This document shows positions 6,722 through 15,190 of a stretch of 64,000 nucleotides of DNA, piece by piece (positions within the stretch are counted from its first letter, which is position 1; each line of letters starts with the position of its first letter). Under the pieces are notes generated by a model. It had not been told where the DNA came from. It worked only from the letters and a program-made list of their open reading frames with translations, and made no database searches. The stretch is from Streptomonospora nanhaiensis (GTDB lineage: Bacteria > Actinomycetota > Actinomycetes > Streptosporangiales > Streptosporangiaceae): assembly GCF_026642255.1 (NCBI RefSeq), contig NZ_CP113264.1, forward strand, positions 2,914,001-2,978,000, given 5' to 3'. The position numbers and the translations under genes are program-made.

Positions 6722-8224
6722 GTGACCAGAGAACCGAGAACGCAGACACCCTCCCCGCAGGTCGAGGGTGACCACGAGACCCGCAGCGCCCCGCCGACCC
6801 CGTCAGCGACCACGGAAGGGACGCCGCCCGCGACGCTGGGCACGGCCGGCCTCCTGACCGCGCTGTCCGCCCTGCTGCTGTCGGTGGTGAGCTTCGCCGC
6901 GGCGGGCATCGCCGTACCGAGTATCGGTGCCTCGCTGCAGGCTTCGGCGTCCGAGCAGTCGCTGGTGGTGTCGGTTTACTCCCTGGGGTTCGCCGCGCCG
7001 ATGGTCGTCGGCGGACGTCTGGGCGACCTGTACGGAAGGCGGCGGCTCTTCCTGTTCGGCATGGCCGGATTCACCGCGTTCTCGCTGATGGCGACCCTCG
7101 CGCCGACCATCGCCGTGCTGATCGTCGCCCGTGCGCTCACCGGCGTGTCGGCGGCGGCGATGGTGCCCCAGGTGCTCGCGACGATCACGGCCTCCACGCA
7201 TGGACGCGAGCGCGCCCGGGCGGTGGCCCTGTTCGGAGCGACCGCCGGCGGCGCGACGGCGGTGGGTCAGGTCCTCGGAGGCGTCCTGCTGTCGGTCCCC
7301 CTGTTCGGCTCCCCCTGGCGCACGGTCTTCGCGATGAGCGTCCTCACGGGCGTCGTCGCGTTCCTCGCCGCTCTGCGCTGGATGCCCAGCACCGACGCGC
7401 CGGGCGACCGTTCACTGGACCTGATCGGCACCGCCCTGCTGGGGGCGGCACTGCTCGCGCTGATGATCCCCTTCTCCCAGGGTGGTGCGCTCGGTTGGCC
7501 CGGGTGGTGCTGGGCGCTGCTGGCGGCCAGCCCGGTGGCGTTCGCGGCGTTCTGGACGCGGCAGCTCCGGCTGCACCGCCGCGGTCTGGTCCCGCTCGTC
7601 CCTCCGCCGCTCCTGCACCTGAAGTCGTACCGACTCGGCCTCCTCATGGCCCTCCTGCTCCAGTCGGCCTTCGGCGCGTTCACGTTCCTTTACGCGCTCT
7701 CCACGCAGACCGGTCTGGGCTGGTCCCCGATGGGCGCGGCCGTCGTGCTGCTGCCGTTCGCGCTGTGCTTCCTGGTCGTGTCGATCTGGTCGGGAAAGCT
7801 GGCGCCCCGCTTCGGGTTCCGCCGCCTGCTGACGATCGGCGGGTTCGTTCAGGCGGCGATGCTGGTGGTGACCGCGACATCGGTGCTCGTGCAGAGCCCG
7901 GGGATGAGCGGGTGGGCGCTGGGCGCTCTGCTGGTCGGCGTCGGGTTCGGTCAGGCGCTCATGTTCGGGCCGCTGGTCGGAGCGATGATCGCCGACGTTC
8001 CGCCCTCCTCGGCAGGAGCGGCTTCCGGGGTCGTCCAGACCACGCAGCAAGCCGCCATGGGGCTCGGGGTCGCGGTCGCCGGAGGGCTTCTGGGGGCTGC
8101 GACGGCCGACTCCACCGTCCCGGTCGAGCAGGCCTACGCGACGGCACTCGCGGTCTGCATGCTCGTCCAGGCCGCGTTCGCCATCGTCTTCGCCCTCCTC
8201 GCCTTCGCCCTGCCCAGGCGCTGA
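6722..8224 (+). CDS. MFS efflux transporter, DHA2 (14-TM) family
   Basis: 500 residues with 13-14 hydrophobic segments. After a 40-residue Pro/Thr-rich cytoplasmic start comes TM1, and motif A GRLGDLYGRRR at 98-108 between TM2 and TM3. A family-typical GVSAAAMVPQVLATI stretch (motif C region) lies near 140, and a long central region links the halves. DHA2 members export drugs and dyes by proton antiport. GTG start; several internal starts are possible. It is divergent from the XRE/MmyB regulator, which probably represses it. A strong hairpin follows. Confidence 0.92.
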   Translation: MTREPRTQTPSPQVEGDHETRSAPPTPSATTEGTPPATLGTAGLLTALSALLLSVVSFAAAGIAVPSIGASLQASASEQSLVVSVYSLGFAAPMVVGGRLGDLYGRRRLFLFGMAGFTAFSLMATLAPTIAVLIVARALTGVSAAAMVPQVLATITASTHGRERARAVALFGATAGGATAVGQVLGGVLLSVPLFGSPWRTVFAMSVLTGVVAFLAALRWMPSTDAPGDRSLDLIGTALLGAALLALMIPFSQGGALGWPGWCWALLAASPVAFAAFWTRQLRLHRRGLVPLVPPPLLHLKSYRLGLLMALLLQSAFGAFTFLYALSTQTGLGWSPMGAAVVLLPFALCFLVVSIWSGKLAPRFGFRRLLTIGGFVQAAMLVVTATSVLVQSPGMSGWALGALLVGVGFGQALMFGPLVGAMIADVPPSSAGAASGVVQTTQQAAMGLGVAVAGGLLGAATADSTVPVEQAYATALAVCMLVQAAFAIVFALLAFALPRR

Positions 8225-8268
8225 GCCGGGAAGCGCCGGGTCGGGAACGAGCGGCCCGGCGGCGGCAC

Positions 8269-8301
8269 TGTGAGCCGACGCCCACGGGGCGTCGGCTCAC
8301 A
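8269..8301 (+). terminator. Terminator after MFS gene
   Basis: A perfect 15-bp stem (TGTGAGCCGACGCCC and complement) with a three-base loop, 45 bases after the MFS stop. Confidence 0.8.
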
Positions 8302-8417
8302 GCCCTGGGGTCGGTGGCGGTTCGGGCGGGGGCGCACGGGTCGCACGCGACCGGTCGGAGGCCGCCCTCGCGCAGGGGGTCGTCACGCCGGGAGAGGACG
8401 GCCCCGGAGCAGGGAGT

Positions 8418-8448
8418 CGGCCCCCGCCACGGTTCGCCGCGGGGGCCG
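8418..8448 (-). terminator. Terminator of the small secreted protein gene
   Basis: A 10-bp GC stem (CGGCCCCCGC and complement, 11-base loop) immediately downstream of the minus-strand stop at 8451. Confidence 0.65.
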
Positions 8449-8450
8449 TC

Positions 8451-8750
8451 TCACGCCATGGTGTCGTGACCGTGCGCGGCGTCGATCCAGGCAGTCTTCT
8501 CGCATCCGGTGCCGACGATGCTGGCGTCGACGAGTTCCACGTTCCGGCACTCGAACACGTCGGTGTTCGCCAGGGACATGATGGAGCCGGCCCCCTCCCC
8601 GTTGCCGATGCAGCCCGTCGCCCGGACGTCGCCGCCCCGGGGGAAGATGTGCGTGCAGTCGTACTCGGCACGACCCTGGGCGTGCGCCGGGACGGCGAGG
8701 GCGGCGAGCAGGACGGCGGACAGTGCCGCAGCGGTGTACATGCGCTTCAT
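8451..8750 (-). CDS. Small secreted four-cysteine protein, unknown function
   Basis: 99 residues: signal peptide with a basic start and hydrophobic core, cleavage expected after PAHA (about 25), then a mature chain of about 74 residues with four Cys (YDC, TGC, FEC, TGC), enough for two disulfides. No family recognised. GGAGAG lies four bases before the ATG, which selects this start over upstream in-frame codons. It stands alone on the minus strand. Confidence 0.75.
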   Translation of the reverse strand: MKRMYTAAALSAVLLAALAVPAHAQGRAEYDCTHIFPRGGDVRATGCIGNGEGAGSIMSLANTDVFECRNVELVDASIVGTGCEKTAWIDAAHGHDTMA

Positions 8751-8971
8751 GGTGACTCTCCGAGCCCGTTGGTGACCTTGCGTGGTCAGCATGCCAGTGA
8801 AAAGCGCGCCGCACCTGCGGTTCCGCGATCCAGGCCTGACCGGGCAACCACACCCCGTCTCCGCCCCGCTCCGGAGGCCGGACCGAAGGGCTGCGTGCCA
8901 CACTCGGGTGCGGCCCGGCTCAGCCGTGCAGCCGGCCAAGGACGGCGACCCGCGCCCAGGCGGAGGTAACA

Positions 8972-10063
8972 GTGAAAGGCCCCGACTTGTCGCACGGTGC
9001 GCGTATCGCCGCCCACGGCGCGGTCTCCACGGCCCTGGCCCTGTACAGCGATCGCGCCCTGCGCGAGCTCGTGGACACGGCCGTGCCGATCGGATCCGGC
9101 ATCGGCGGGACGTCGGCCCTGCTGGAGATCGCCGGAACCCCGGTCTTCGTGAAGCGGGTGCCCCTCACCGACCTGGAGAGACAGCCCGAACACGTCCGAT
9201 CCACGGCGAACCTGTTCGAGCTGCCCGCCTTCTGCCAGTACGGCACCGGCGCCATCGGCAGTCCGGGCTTCGGGGCCTGGAGAGAGCTCGCCGTGCACAC
9301 CATGACGACGAACTGGGTACTCGCGGCGGAGCACGAGGGCTTCCCCCTGATGTACCACTGGCGGGTGCTGCCGGATTCGACGCCCCTGCCCCGAGAACTC
9401 GCCGACGTCGAACGCGCCGTCGCCTACTGGGGCGGCGGATCGCAGGTGCGCCGCCGGATCGAGGCGCTTCAACGGTCCTCGGCGAGCGTCACACTGTTCC
9501 TGGAGTACATCCCGCAGAACCTGCACCAGTGGCTGAGCGCCCAGGTCGCAGCGGGCGACGATGCCGTGGACCAGGCCTGCGCCATGGTGGAGGGAGGACT
9601 GGAGGCCACCACCTCGTTCATGAACGCGCGGGGGCTCCTGCACTTCGACGCGCACTTCGAGAACATCCTCACCGACGGCCGGCGACTCTACTTCGCGGAC
9701 TACGGCCTCGCGATCTCCTCCCGGTTCGCGCTGTCGTGGGAGGAGGCCGACTCCTTCGACCGGCATCAGTCCTACGACCGCTGTTACATCGCCACGTATC
9801 TGGTGAACTGGCTGGTCACCGCCCTGTACGGATTCGAGGCGGAGGACCGGGACGGCCGCCAGGAGCGGGTGCGCTCCTACGCGGAGGGCGGACGCCCCAC
9901 CGGAATCCCGGAGGGGGCCGCAGCGGTCATCGCCCGGCACGCGCCCGTCGCCGCCGTGATGTCGGACTTCAACCGCGAGTTCCGGAGCCGGAGCAGGCGG
10001 ACCCCGTATCCGCTGGAGGAGATCCGCCGGGTCGGCCGCACGTACAGCACGTCCGTCGACTGA
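8972..10063 (+). CDS. Orphan kinase-fold protein (APH/protein-kinase-like)
   Basis: 363 residues with the main marks of the kinase fold. There is a Gly-rich loop GSGIGGTS (about 42-49), a beta-3 lysine in VFVKRV, and a catalytic loop HFDAHFENIL (H-x-D-x-x-x-x-N, about 226-235). The metal-binding DYGLA takes the place of DFG (about 246-250). It is therefore likely to transfer phosphate, but to a protein or to a small molecule is unclear: the HxDxHxxN form is shared with aminoglycoside and choline kinases. GTG start with GGCGGAGG seven bases upstream. No signal, no membrane segment, no operon partner. Confidence 0.82.
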   Translation: MKGPDLSHGARIAAHGAVSTALALYSDRALRELVDTAVPIGSGIGGTSALLEIAGTPVFVKRVPLTDLERQPEHVRSTANLFELPAFCQYGTGAIGSPGFGAWRELAVHTMTTNWVLAAEHEGFPLMYHWRVLPDSTPLPRELADVERAVAYWGGGSQVRRRIEALQRSSASVTLFLEYIPQNLHQWLSAQVAAGDDAVDQACAMVEGGLEATTSFMNARGLLHFDAHFENILTDGRRLYFADYGLAISSRFALSWEEADSFDRHQSYDRCYIATYLVNWLVTALYGFEAEDRDGRQERVRSYAEGGRPTGIPEGAAAVIARHAPVAAVMSDFNREFRSRSRRTPYPLEEIRRVGRTYSTSVD

Positions 10064-10277
10064 CGAACCCATAGGACAGACGCCGCTCCGTACCGGGCTG
10101 CCAGGCCGAGGACGACTTGTGGCACCAGTGGTCCGTCGCGGCTCATCGCGTTTGCTTCCGGCCCATCACGGGTTCGGCGGGGCCTTCCCCCTCTTCCTCC
10201 GCCGGACAGGACCGTGTCGGCAGGGCGCGCCGCACCGGCGGGTCATGGGAGTCCGCGCGCGGCGTCCCGCCGGGCGA

Positions 10278-10613
10278 TCAGATCACCTCGCGTTCTTCCG
10301 TGACCATGACGCCGATCGACTTCTGGTCGATGAACACGGCCTCGTCCGGGTTCACCTTCGACCGGTAGTTCTCGGACGCGAAGAACGCGTCGTGATCGGC
10401 CCAGTTCTCGAACCAGATCTCCGTGAGGCCGTCGTAGGCGGGTTCCGGGTAGCCCTCGGCCGAAACCGGGTGGGAGACGGCGTACTTCTTCACGTAGCGC
10501 AGCGCCTCGGGGATGGAGGTGAACAGAGGGGCGTGCCGGTTGCGGTGATGGTCGACGAACTCGTCGATCTCCATGCCTTCGACGCGGTTGACCAGATAGA
10601 CGAACTTGATCAC
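10278..10613 (-). CDS. EthD-like dimeric alpha-beta barrel protein
   Basis: 111 residues of the EthD/ferredoxin-like barrel type: IKFVYLVNRVEGMEIDEFVD at the start with a following H-H-R-N-R-H-A-P stretch, and the closing GLTEIWFENWADHDAFFAS segment. EthD-type proteins are small dimeric enzymes or accessory proteins in ether and polyketide metabolism; the reaction here is unknown. The GTG at 10613 is selected by AGGAG eight bases upstream. It is divergent from a MerR regulator and has a MerR-type promoter (10686-10717), so it is probably its activated target. Confidence 0.82.
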   Translation of the reverse strand: MIKFVYLVNRVEGMEIDEFVDHHRNRHAPLFTSIPEALRYVKKYAVSHPVSAEGYPEPAYDGLTEIWFENWADHDAFFASENYRSKVNPDEAVFIDQKSIGVMVTEEREVI

Positions 10614-10685
10614 GAGGGTGCTCCTGTTGATGTCGCGATGTGCCGGTGGCGGCGCATTCCGTGGATACGGGAAGCGGCCAGCGCT

Positions 10686-10717
10686 ACGGTAAATGCTCAC
10701 ATCGATGTGAGTGTCAA
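10686..10717 (-). promoter_or_regulatory. MerR-type promoter with 16-bp palindromic operator
   Basis: Read on the minus strand, a consensus -35 TTGACA (10712-10717) and a -10 TACCGT (10686-10691) are 20 bases apart, longer than the optimal 17. The spacer carries the perfect palindrome CTCACATCGATGTGAG (10696-10711). An overlong spacer holding the operator is the hallmark of promoters that MerR proteins untwist to activate. It drives the EthD-like gene. Confidence 0.75.
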
Positions 10718-10737
10718 GCGGAGGACGGTGAAACAGG

Positions 10738-11100
10738 ATGCGGATCGGCGAGCTGTCGCGTCGCACGGGTGCGAGCAGACGTTCCCTGCGCTACTACGAG
10801 GAGCAGGGCCTCCTCGAGAGCACACGCTCGGCCAGCGGTCAGCGGCACTACAGCGAGGAGCATGTGGAGCGCGTGGGACTGATCCGGGCGTTCCTGGCGG
10901 CGGGCGTATCGAGCACCGCGATAGCGGACATGATCCCGTGCATGAAGCGGCCCTCCGTCGACGAGGCGCGACGCGCGGCGAGGACGATGGCCAGGGAACG
11001 CGCGCGACTCACCTCGGCGGTCGAGTCCCTCCGCGTGTCCATGAACTCGCTCGAGGACCTCATGGAGACGAACAGGCGTTACCTCGCTGAACACTCCTAG
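10738..11100 (+). CDS. MerR-family transcriptional regulator
   Basis: 120 residues: winged helix-turn-helix at 1-70 (MRIGELSRRTGASRRSLRYY, then EEQGLLES and RHYSEEHVER), a MIPCMKRP link and a C-terminal dimerisation coiled coil (about 80-112). There is one cysteine only, so metal sensing of the MerR type is unlikely; an effector or redox signal is possible. It is divergent from the EthD-like gene, whose promoter contains the matching palindrome. That operator also overlaps this gene's own upstream region, so autoregulation is expected. Confidence 0.9.
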   Translation: MRIGELSRRTGASRRSLRYYEEQGLLESTRSASGQRHYSEEHVERVGLIRAFLAAGVSSTAIADMIPCMKRPSVDEARRAARTMARERARLTSAVESLRVSMNSLEDLMETNRRYLAEHS

Positions 11101-11236
11101 GTCCTGGTGCGTGTCGTGGGCGGGGTGTTCTCGCAGGCCACAGTGTTCCCACCCCGGGGGCGTGGGGGCCTCTGAGGCCGAAGCAGGCCAGACACGTCCC
11201 CCGACCCCGTCGTCGGGCGTGGCTAAAGTACCCACC

Positions 11237-12037
11237 ATGCACGAATCCGGCCCCCCGCCTCCCCAGGGTCCCCGCCCTCCCCGACAGCCCGGTCACCAGC
11301 CGCCCCCCGGCCCCCAACCGCACTCCGGACCACAGACTCCGCCCGGCCACCGGCCTCCTCCCGGACAGCCGCAGGGCCGCTCCCGTCCCGGGCAGCCGCC
11401 CGCACAGCAGGCCCCGCCCAAGAAGGGCTCTGTCGGCAGGACCCTCGCCTGGGTCGGCTGCGGCTGCGCCACCGTCCTCCTCCTCGTCATGGCGGCCGTC
11501 GGCTTCGGCGGCGCGTACTACTTCGGCTGGTTCGGCCCGGAGGACGTCCACGCCTCCCCGCCGGGTCCGTGCGATCTCCTGGACACCGACGCCGCGAGCG
11601 AGATCGCCGGGAACGGCGAGGGCCTGGAGGTCTATGAGGCCGACCACTCCTACGCGTACGGCGCCGAGGGCCTGGAGTGCGTCGTCACCCCCGGCTACGG
11701 GGCCGCGTCCGGACACGAGGTGGACCTGCGCACCACCGTCTTCACCAGCCGGGTGGACGGGATCCGCAAGGAGAACGGCGTCGAGGCCGCCACGGGCTAC
11801 TTCTACGGCAGCCGTCCGGAGTCGGACGGCTCCGAGTCCGCGACCTGCCCGGACGGCAGGCTCCCGCTCAGCGGCACCGCGAACGGTTCCGGGCACGCCC
11901 TGTACCGCATGGACAACCTCGTCGTCGAGGTCGAGGTACTGCCCGCGGGCGACGAGGCCGAGGAGACGCTCGACGAGGCGGGCCGTACCCAGGCGGCCGT
12001 GGACCTGCTCTGCGACGCCGTCTCCGGCATGGAGTGA
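11237..12037 (+). CDS. Pro-rich membrane-anchored protein with DUF3558-like outer domain
   Basis: 266 residues. Residues 1-65 are Pro/Gln/Gly-rich and cytoplasmic, one membrane helix follows (about 69-95), then an outer domain starting with PCDLLDTDAASEIAG, which resembles the DUF3558 lipoprotein domain of actinobacteria. It has four further cysteines suited to disulfides. The start has no ribosome site; TAAAGT (11224-11229) lies seven bases upstream, so the mRNA is probably leaderless. The same pattern is common among actinobacterial surface proteins of unknown function. A strong hairpin follows. Confidence 0.82.
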   Translation: MHESGPPPPQGPRPPRQPGHQPPPGPQPHSGPQTPPGHRPPPGQPQGRSRPGQPPAQQAPPKKGSVGRTLAWVGCGCATVLLLVMAAVGFGGAYYFGWFGPEDVHASPPGPCDLLDTDAASEIAGNGEGLEVYEADHSYAYGAEGLECVVTPGYGAASGHEVDLRTTVFTSRVDGIRKENGVEAATGYFYGSRPESDGSESATCPDGRLPLSGTANGSGHALYRMDNLVVEVEVLPAGDEAEETLDEAGRTQAAVDLLCDAVSGME

Positions 12038-12068
12038 CCGCGGTCCGCGGCCGCCGCACACGCGAACA

Positions 12069-12106
12069 CTCCGGCCCGCCTCCGCGCACGCGGAGGCGGG
12101 CCGGAG
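12069..12106 (+). terminator. Terminator after the DUF3558-like gene
   Basis: A 17-bp uninterrupted GC stem with a four-base loop, 31 bases after the stop. Confidence 0.75.
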
Positions 12107-12256
12107 GCCTGTTCGCCGTCTCCGGCACGGGTTGGGTCCGTTTAGCCACAGCCCCGGTCGCCACAGCCCTGGTCGACACGGCCCCCACGGGTGGCATGCG
12201 CCTGCGCGCGTCGACCGTTCGGGACGTCCGGACGGTGGCGGACCGACGGCGGCGAC

Positions 12257-12310
12257 TTGACCGGAGGCAGCCTCCGTTTTAAGCTCGCTCCTGTGCGGAG
12301 GCAGACTCCG
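12257..12310 (+). promoter_or_regulatory. TetR promoter with two 15-bp operators
   Basis: TTGACC (12257-12262) and TAAGCT (12280-12285) are 17 bases apart, a good promoter. Two near-identical sites, CGGAGGCAGCCTCCG (12262-12276) and CGGAGGCAGACTCCG (12296-12310), each an inverted CGGAG/CTCCG repeat, fill the spacer and the transcript start. A repressor bound to both would block polymerase, and the next gene is a TetR, so self-repression is likely. Confidence 0.75.
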
Positions 12311-12349
12311 TTTTTCGAGGAGCCGGAAACACCGAGGTCAGGGGGGCGT

Positions 12350-12946
12350 ATGGGCGCCAAGGGACAGCAGGGGCGCAAGCCCCGGGCGGACGTCCAGCGC
12401 AACCGCGCCGCCCTCCTCGAAGCGGCGCAGCGCCACTTCCTCAGAGTCGGGGTCGGCGCCTCCCTGGAGGCGGTGGCCAAGGAGGCGGGCGTCGGACCGG
12501 CCACGCTGTACCGGCACTTCCCCACCCGGGAAGCGCTGCTGGCGGCCGTGCTGCAGACGCGGTCCGAGGAACTCGTGGCCCGCCAGGAGGACATCGCCCT
12601 GCTCGGCGACGCCTCCGAGGCGCTGCGGCAGTGGCTGCGGGCCCTGGAGGAGTACTTCAGCGCCTTCAGCGGGCTGCCGGAACCGCTCATGGCCGCGGTC
12701 CGGGAACGGGAACCGGACAACCCGCTCACCCTCCCCTGCGACGAACTCATCGCCACCACCGACGAGTACGTGCGGGCCGCACAGCTCGCGGGGCACGCCC
12801 GCCCCTCGGTGAAGGGGTACGACCTCTACCTCGCGGCCGTCTCCGTCGCCTGGATCAAGGGCTCCGGCGCCACCGACGAGGAGTCGCTCGACCGGCTGCG
12901 CGCACTCATCGAGAGCGGATACCGGGAACAGGACGGCGAGGAGTAG
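12350..12946 (+). CDS. TetR-family repressor
   Basis: 198 residues with the TetR DNA-binding domain at about 14-62 (ASLEAVAKEAGVGPATLYRH is the helix-turn-helix). The C-terminal ligand domain resembles the SbtR-type/TetR_C group (LRQWLRALEEYFSAF). ATG at 12350 follows GGGGGGC. It probably binds the two operators just upstream and controls itself together with the downstream oxidoreductase (gap 134 bases) and nitroreductase genes. Confidence 0.9.
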   Translation: MGAKGQQGRKPRADVQRNRAALLEAAQRHFLRVGVGASLEAVAKEAGVGPATLYRHFPTREALLAAVLQTRSEELVARQEDIALLGDASEALRQWLRALEEYFSAFSGLPEPLMAAVREREPDNPLTLPCDELIATTDEYVRAAQLAGHARPSVKGYDLYLAAVSVAWIKGSGATDEESLDRLRALIESGYREQDGEE

Positions 12947-13080
12947 GCCGCCGGCCTCCCTCCCCGCCGGATCCCGGCGCCGTCGGCCGTCCCGGCAGCC
13001 GTGCGCTCCCGCCTGCCCGGCCACCCATCACACCGCGCCGCACCCTCCTCGGGACGGCGCGCCTTCGAGAGGGACACACC

Positions 13081-13815
13081 ATGAGGATCGGCATCATCGG
13101 CGCGGGGGAGATCGGACGGACGCTGACGCGCGCGTTCAGCGCGGGCGGCCACGACGTCCAGGTCGCCAACTCCCGGGGCCCCGAGACGATCGACGCCTCC
13201 GCGCTGGAGCACGGGGCGGAGGCGGTGACCGCGGCCGAGGCCGTCCAGGGCAAGGACGTGGTCATCCTGTCCGTCCCCTTCACACGGATTCCGTCGCTGG
13301 CGGCCCTCCTGACCACCGTGCCCGACGAGACCGTGGTCATCGACACCTCCAACTACTTCCCCCACCTCGGCGGCCCCGTCGAGGCGGTGGAGAAGGGTCA
13401 GGTGGAGAGCCTGTGGGTCGCAGAGCAGCTGGGACGGCCCGTCGTCAAGGCGTGGAACGCCGTCCTGGCCGGCACCCTGCAGACCAAGGGCGTCCCGGTG
13501 GGGACCCCGGGCCGCATCGCGCTTCCCGTCGCGGCCGACTCCCCGGAGGCGCGACGCCTGGCCATGCGCCTGGTGGACGAGAGCGGTTTCGACCCCTATG
13601 ACGCCGGGACGCTCGCCGATTCCTGGCGCCAGCAGCCGATGACGCCCGCCTACTGCACCGAACTGGGATTCGAGGACCTGGGACCGGCCCTGGAGGCGGC
13701 CGACCGGGAGGAGGCCCCGCGCAACCGCGTCCGCATGATGGAGCGCTTCGCCGCGCTCACCTCCGCGCCCACGCTGGACGAGACGGTCGAGCTCAACCGC
13801 TCGCTCCACCGCTGA
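13081..13815 (+). CDS. NAD(P)-binding oxidoreductase, F420-dependent NADP reductase-like
   Basis: 244 residues with an N-terminal Rossmann motif GIIGAGEIGRTLTRAF (3-18) and the NSRGPET segment that in the F420:NADP oxidoreductase family contacts NADP. The middle WNAVLAGTLQ block and C-terminal helices fit the family (DUF2/F420_oxidored type). The true partner, F420 or another hydride acceptor, is not determined by sequence. It lies in the TetR-led cluster ahead of a nitroreductase, suggesting a reductive detoxification module. Confidence 0.85.
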   Translation: MRIGIIGAGEIGRTLTRAFSAGGHDVQVANSRGPETIDASALEHGAEAVTAAEAVQGKDVVILSVPFTRIPSLAALLTTVPDETVVIDTSNYFPHLGGPVEAVEKGQVESLWVAEQLGRPVVKAWNAVLAGTLQTKGVPVGTPGRIALPVAADSPEARRLAMRLVDESGFDPYDAGTLADSWRQQPMTPAYCTELGFEDLGPALEAADREEAPRNRVRMMERFAALTSAPTLDETVELNRSLHR

Positions 13816-13890
13816 CACACGACCCGCCCTGAGACGTCCCCGTGGCCACCGCTGTGCCCACGGGGACGAGCACCGTCAAGAGGAGACGCC

Positions 13891-14589
13891 GTGCCCACCA
13901 CCGCCTCACCCTTCACCGACATCGCGCTCGCCCGGCGCTCGCCCCGCCAGTTCCTGCCCGCCCCCGTGTCCCCGTCGGACATCCGCGGCGTGCTGGACGA
14001 CGCCCAGACGGCACCCTCCAACAGCAACACCCAGCAGTGGACGGTGCACGTCGTCTCGGGCGCGGCTCGGGACGCCCTCAGCAAGGAACTGCTCCGGGCC
14101 GAGGAGGAAGGGCGGACCTCCCCCGACTTCACCGCCGACTACGGGGACGGCGTCTACCAGGAGCGGGCGCAGGCCCAGGCCGCGGGCCACTACCGGGCCC
14201 GGGGCATCGAACGCGCGGACCGGGAGGGCAGGAGACTCGCGGTCCGGGAGAACCTGGAGTTCTACGGCGCCCCGCACGTGGCCTTCCTCTTCATGCCGGT
14301 CATCGGCGACGGGGTGCGCACGGCCGGGGACATCGGCATGTACGCGCAGAACTTCCTGCTCTCGCTGGCATCCCGCGGGCTCGGGGGCATCCCGCAGACC
14401 ATCCTCGGGTTCTACGCCGACACCGTCCGCGAGTTCCTGGGCGTCCCCGAGGACCTCAAGCTCCTGTTCGGCATCTCCTTCGGCACGGCCGACCGGACCG
14501 CGCCGGTGAACGAATTCCGCCGGGGACGGGTCCCGCTCCGGCAGAGCGTCGTCCTGCACGACACCCCCGGGGTCATCGACGGGCAGTAG
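13891..14589 (+). CDS. Nitroreductase-family flavoprotein
   Basis: 232 residues. RRSPRQFLPAPVS near 16-28 is the FMN-phosphate binding start of nitroreductases, APSNSNTQQW (about 42-51) the second FMN contact, and the later ASRGLGGIPQTILGFY segment closes the fold. Such enzymes reduce nitroaromatics or quinones with NAD(P)H as FMN dimers. GTG start with AGAGGAG six bases upstream. It is 75 bases after the oxidoreductase gene, probably the same TetR-controlled transcript. Confidence 0.92.
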   Translation: MPTTASPFTDIALARRSPRQFLPAPVSPSDIRGVLDDAQTAPSNSNTQQWTVHVVSGAARDALSKELLRAEEEGRTSPDFTADYGDGVYQERAQAQAAGHYRARGIERADREGRRLAVRENLEFYGAPHVAFLFMPVIGDGVRTAGDIGMYAQNFLLSLASRGLGGIPQTILGFYADTVREFLGVPEDLKLLFGISFGTADRTAPVNEFRRGRVPLRQSVVLHDTPGVIDGQ

Positions 14590-14791
14590 CGCCCCGGAAC
14601 CGGTGTCGTCGCGCGGACGTCAGCGGCAGTTCCGAAAGGCGCAGGTGGCACCGGGTCCCGGGCGGCTCCGAAAACATCTGGTTCCCGCTCGTCCCGTTCG
14701 GTACAGTCGCCGGGTCGTCTCGCCGAGGGGCGCCCACGGAGTTCGCGTGCGGCCTCCCCGGCGGTTCCCGGACCGAGAGTGGGTTGCGTTC

Positions 14792-15172
14792 ATGGCATGC
14801 CGTATCAGTGAGCTCGTGCTCGGTTGCCGCGATCCCGAGGTGCTGGCGCGGTTCTGGTGCGAGGTCCTGGACTTCGTGGTGCTCGACCGCGAGGACGACG
14901 GCACGTTGGAGATCGGTCCGCGCGAGGGGTTCGGCGGTCCGCAGCCGACGATCATCCTCAGCCGCAGGGACGAGCCGGAGAAGGGGAAACCCCGGCTGCA
15001 CATCGACGTCAACGCCACCGACCGCGACCAGGACGCCGAGCTCGAACGGCTCCTCGCGCTCGGCGCCCGCCCGGCCGACATCGGCCAGACGGGGGAGGAG
15101 CAGTGGCACGTCCTGGCCGACCCCGAGGGCAACGAGTTCTGCCTGCTCAAGGCCCGCCTCAACCCGCTCTGA
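14792..15172 (+). CDS. VOC-family (glyoxalase-like) protein
   Basis: 126 residues with two beta-alpha-beta-beta-beta units: ISELVLGCRDPEVLARFWCE at the start, and the second half with RLHIDVNATDRDQDAELERL and the closing VLADPEGNEFCLL that is diagnostic for the VOC/glyoxalase group. It could be a dioxygenase, lyase or antibiotic-binding protein; metal ligands are not clear. The start (ATG 14792) has no strong ribosome site. A long inverted repeat follows. Confidence 0.88.
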   Translation: MACRISELVLGCRDPEVLARFWCEVLDFVVLDREDDGTLEIGPREGFGGPQPTIILSRRDEPEKGKPRLHIDVNATDRDQDAELERLLALGARPADIGQTGEEQWHVLADPEGNEFCLLKARLNPL

Positions 15173-15190
15173 CGCCTCGTTCCCCCTCGT

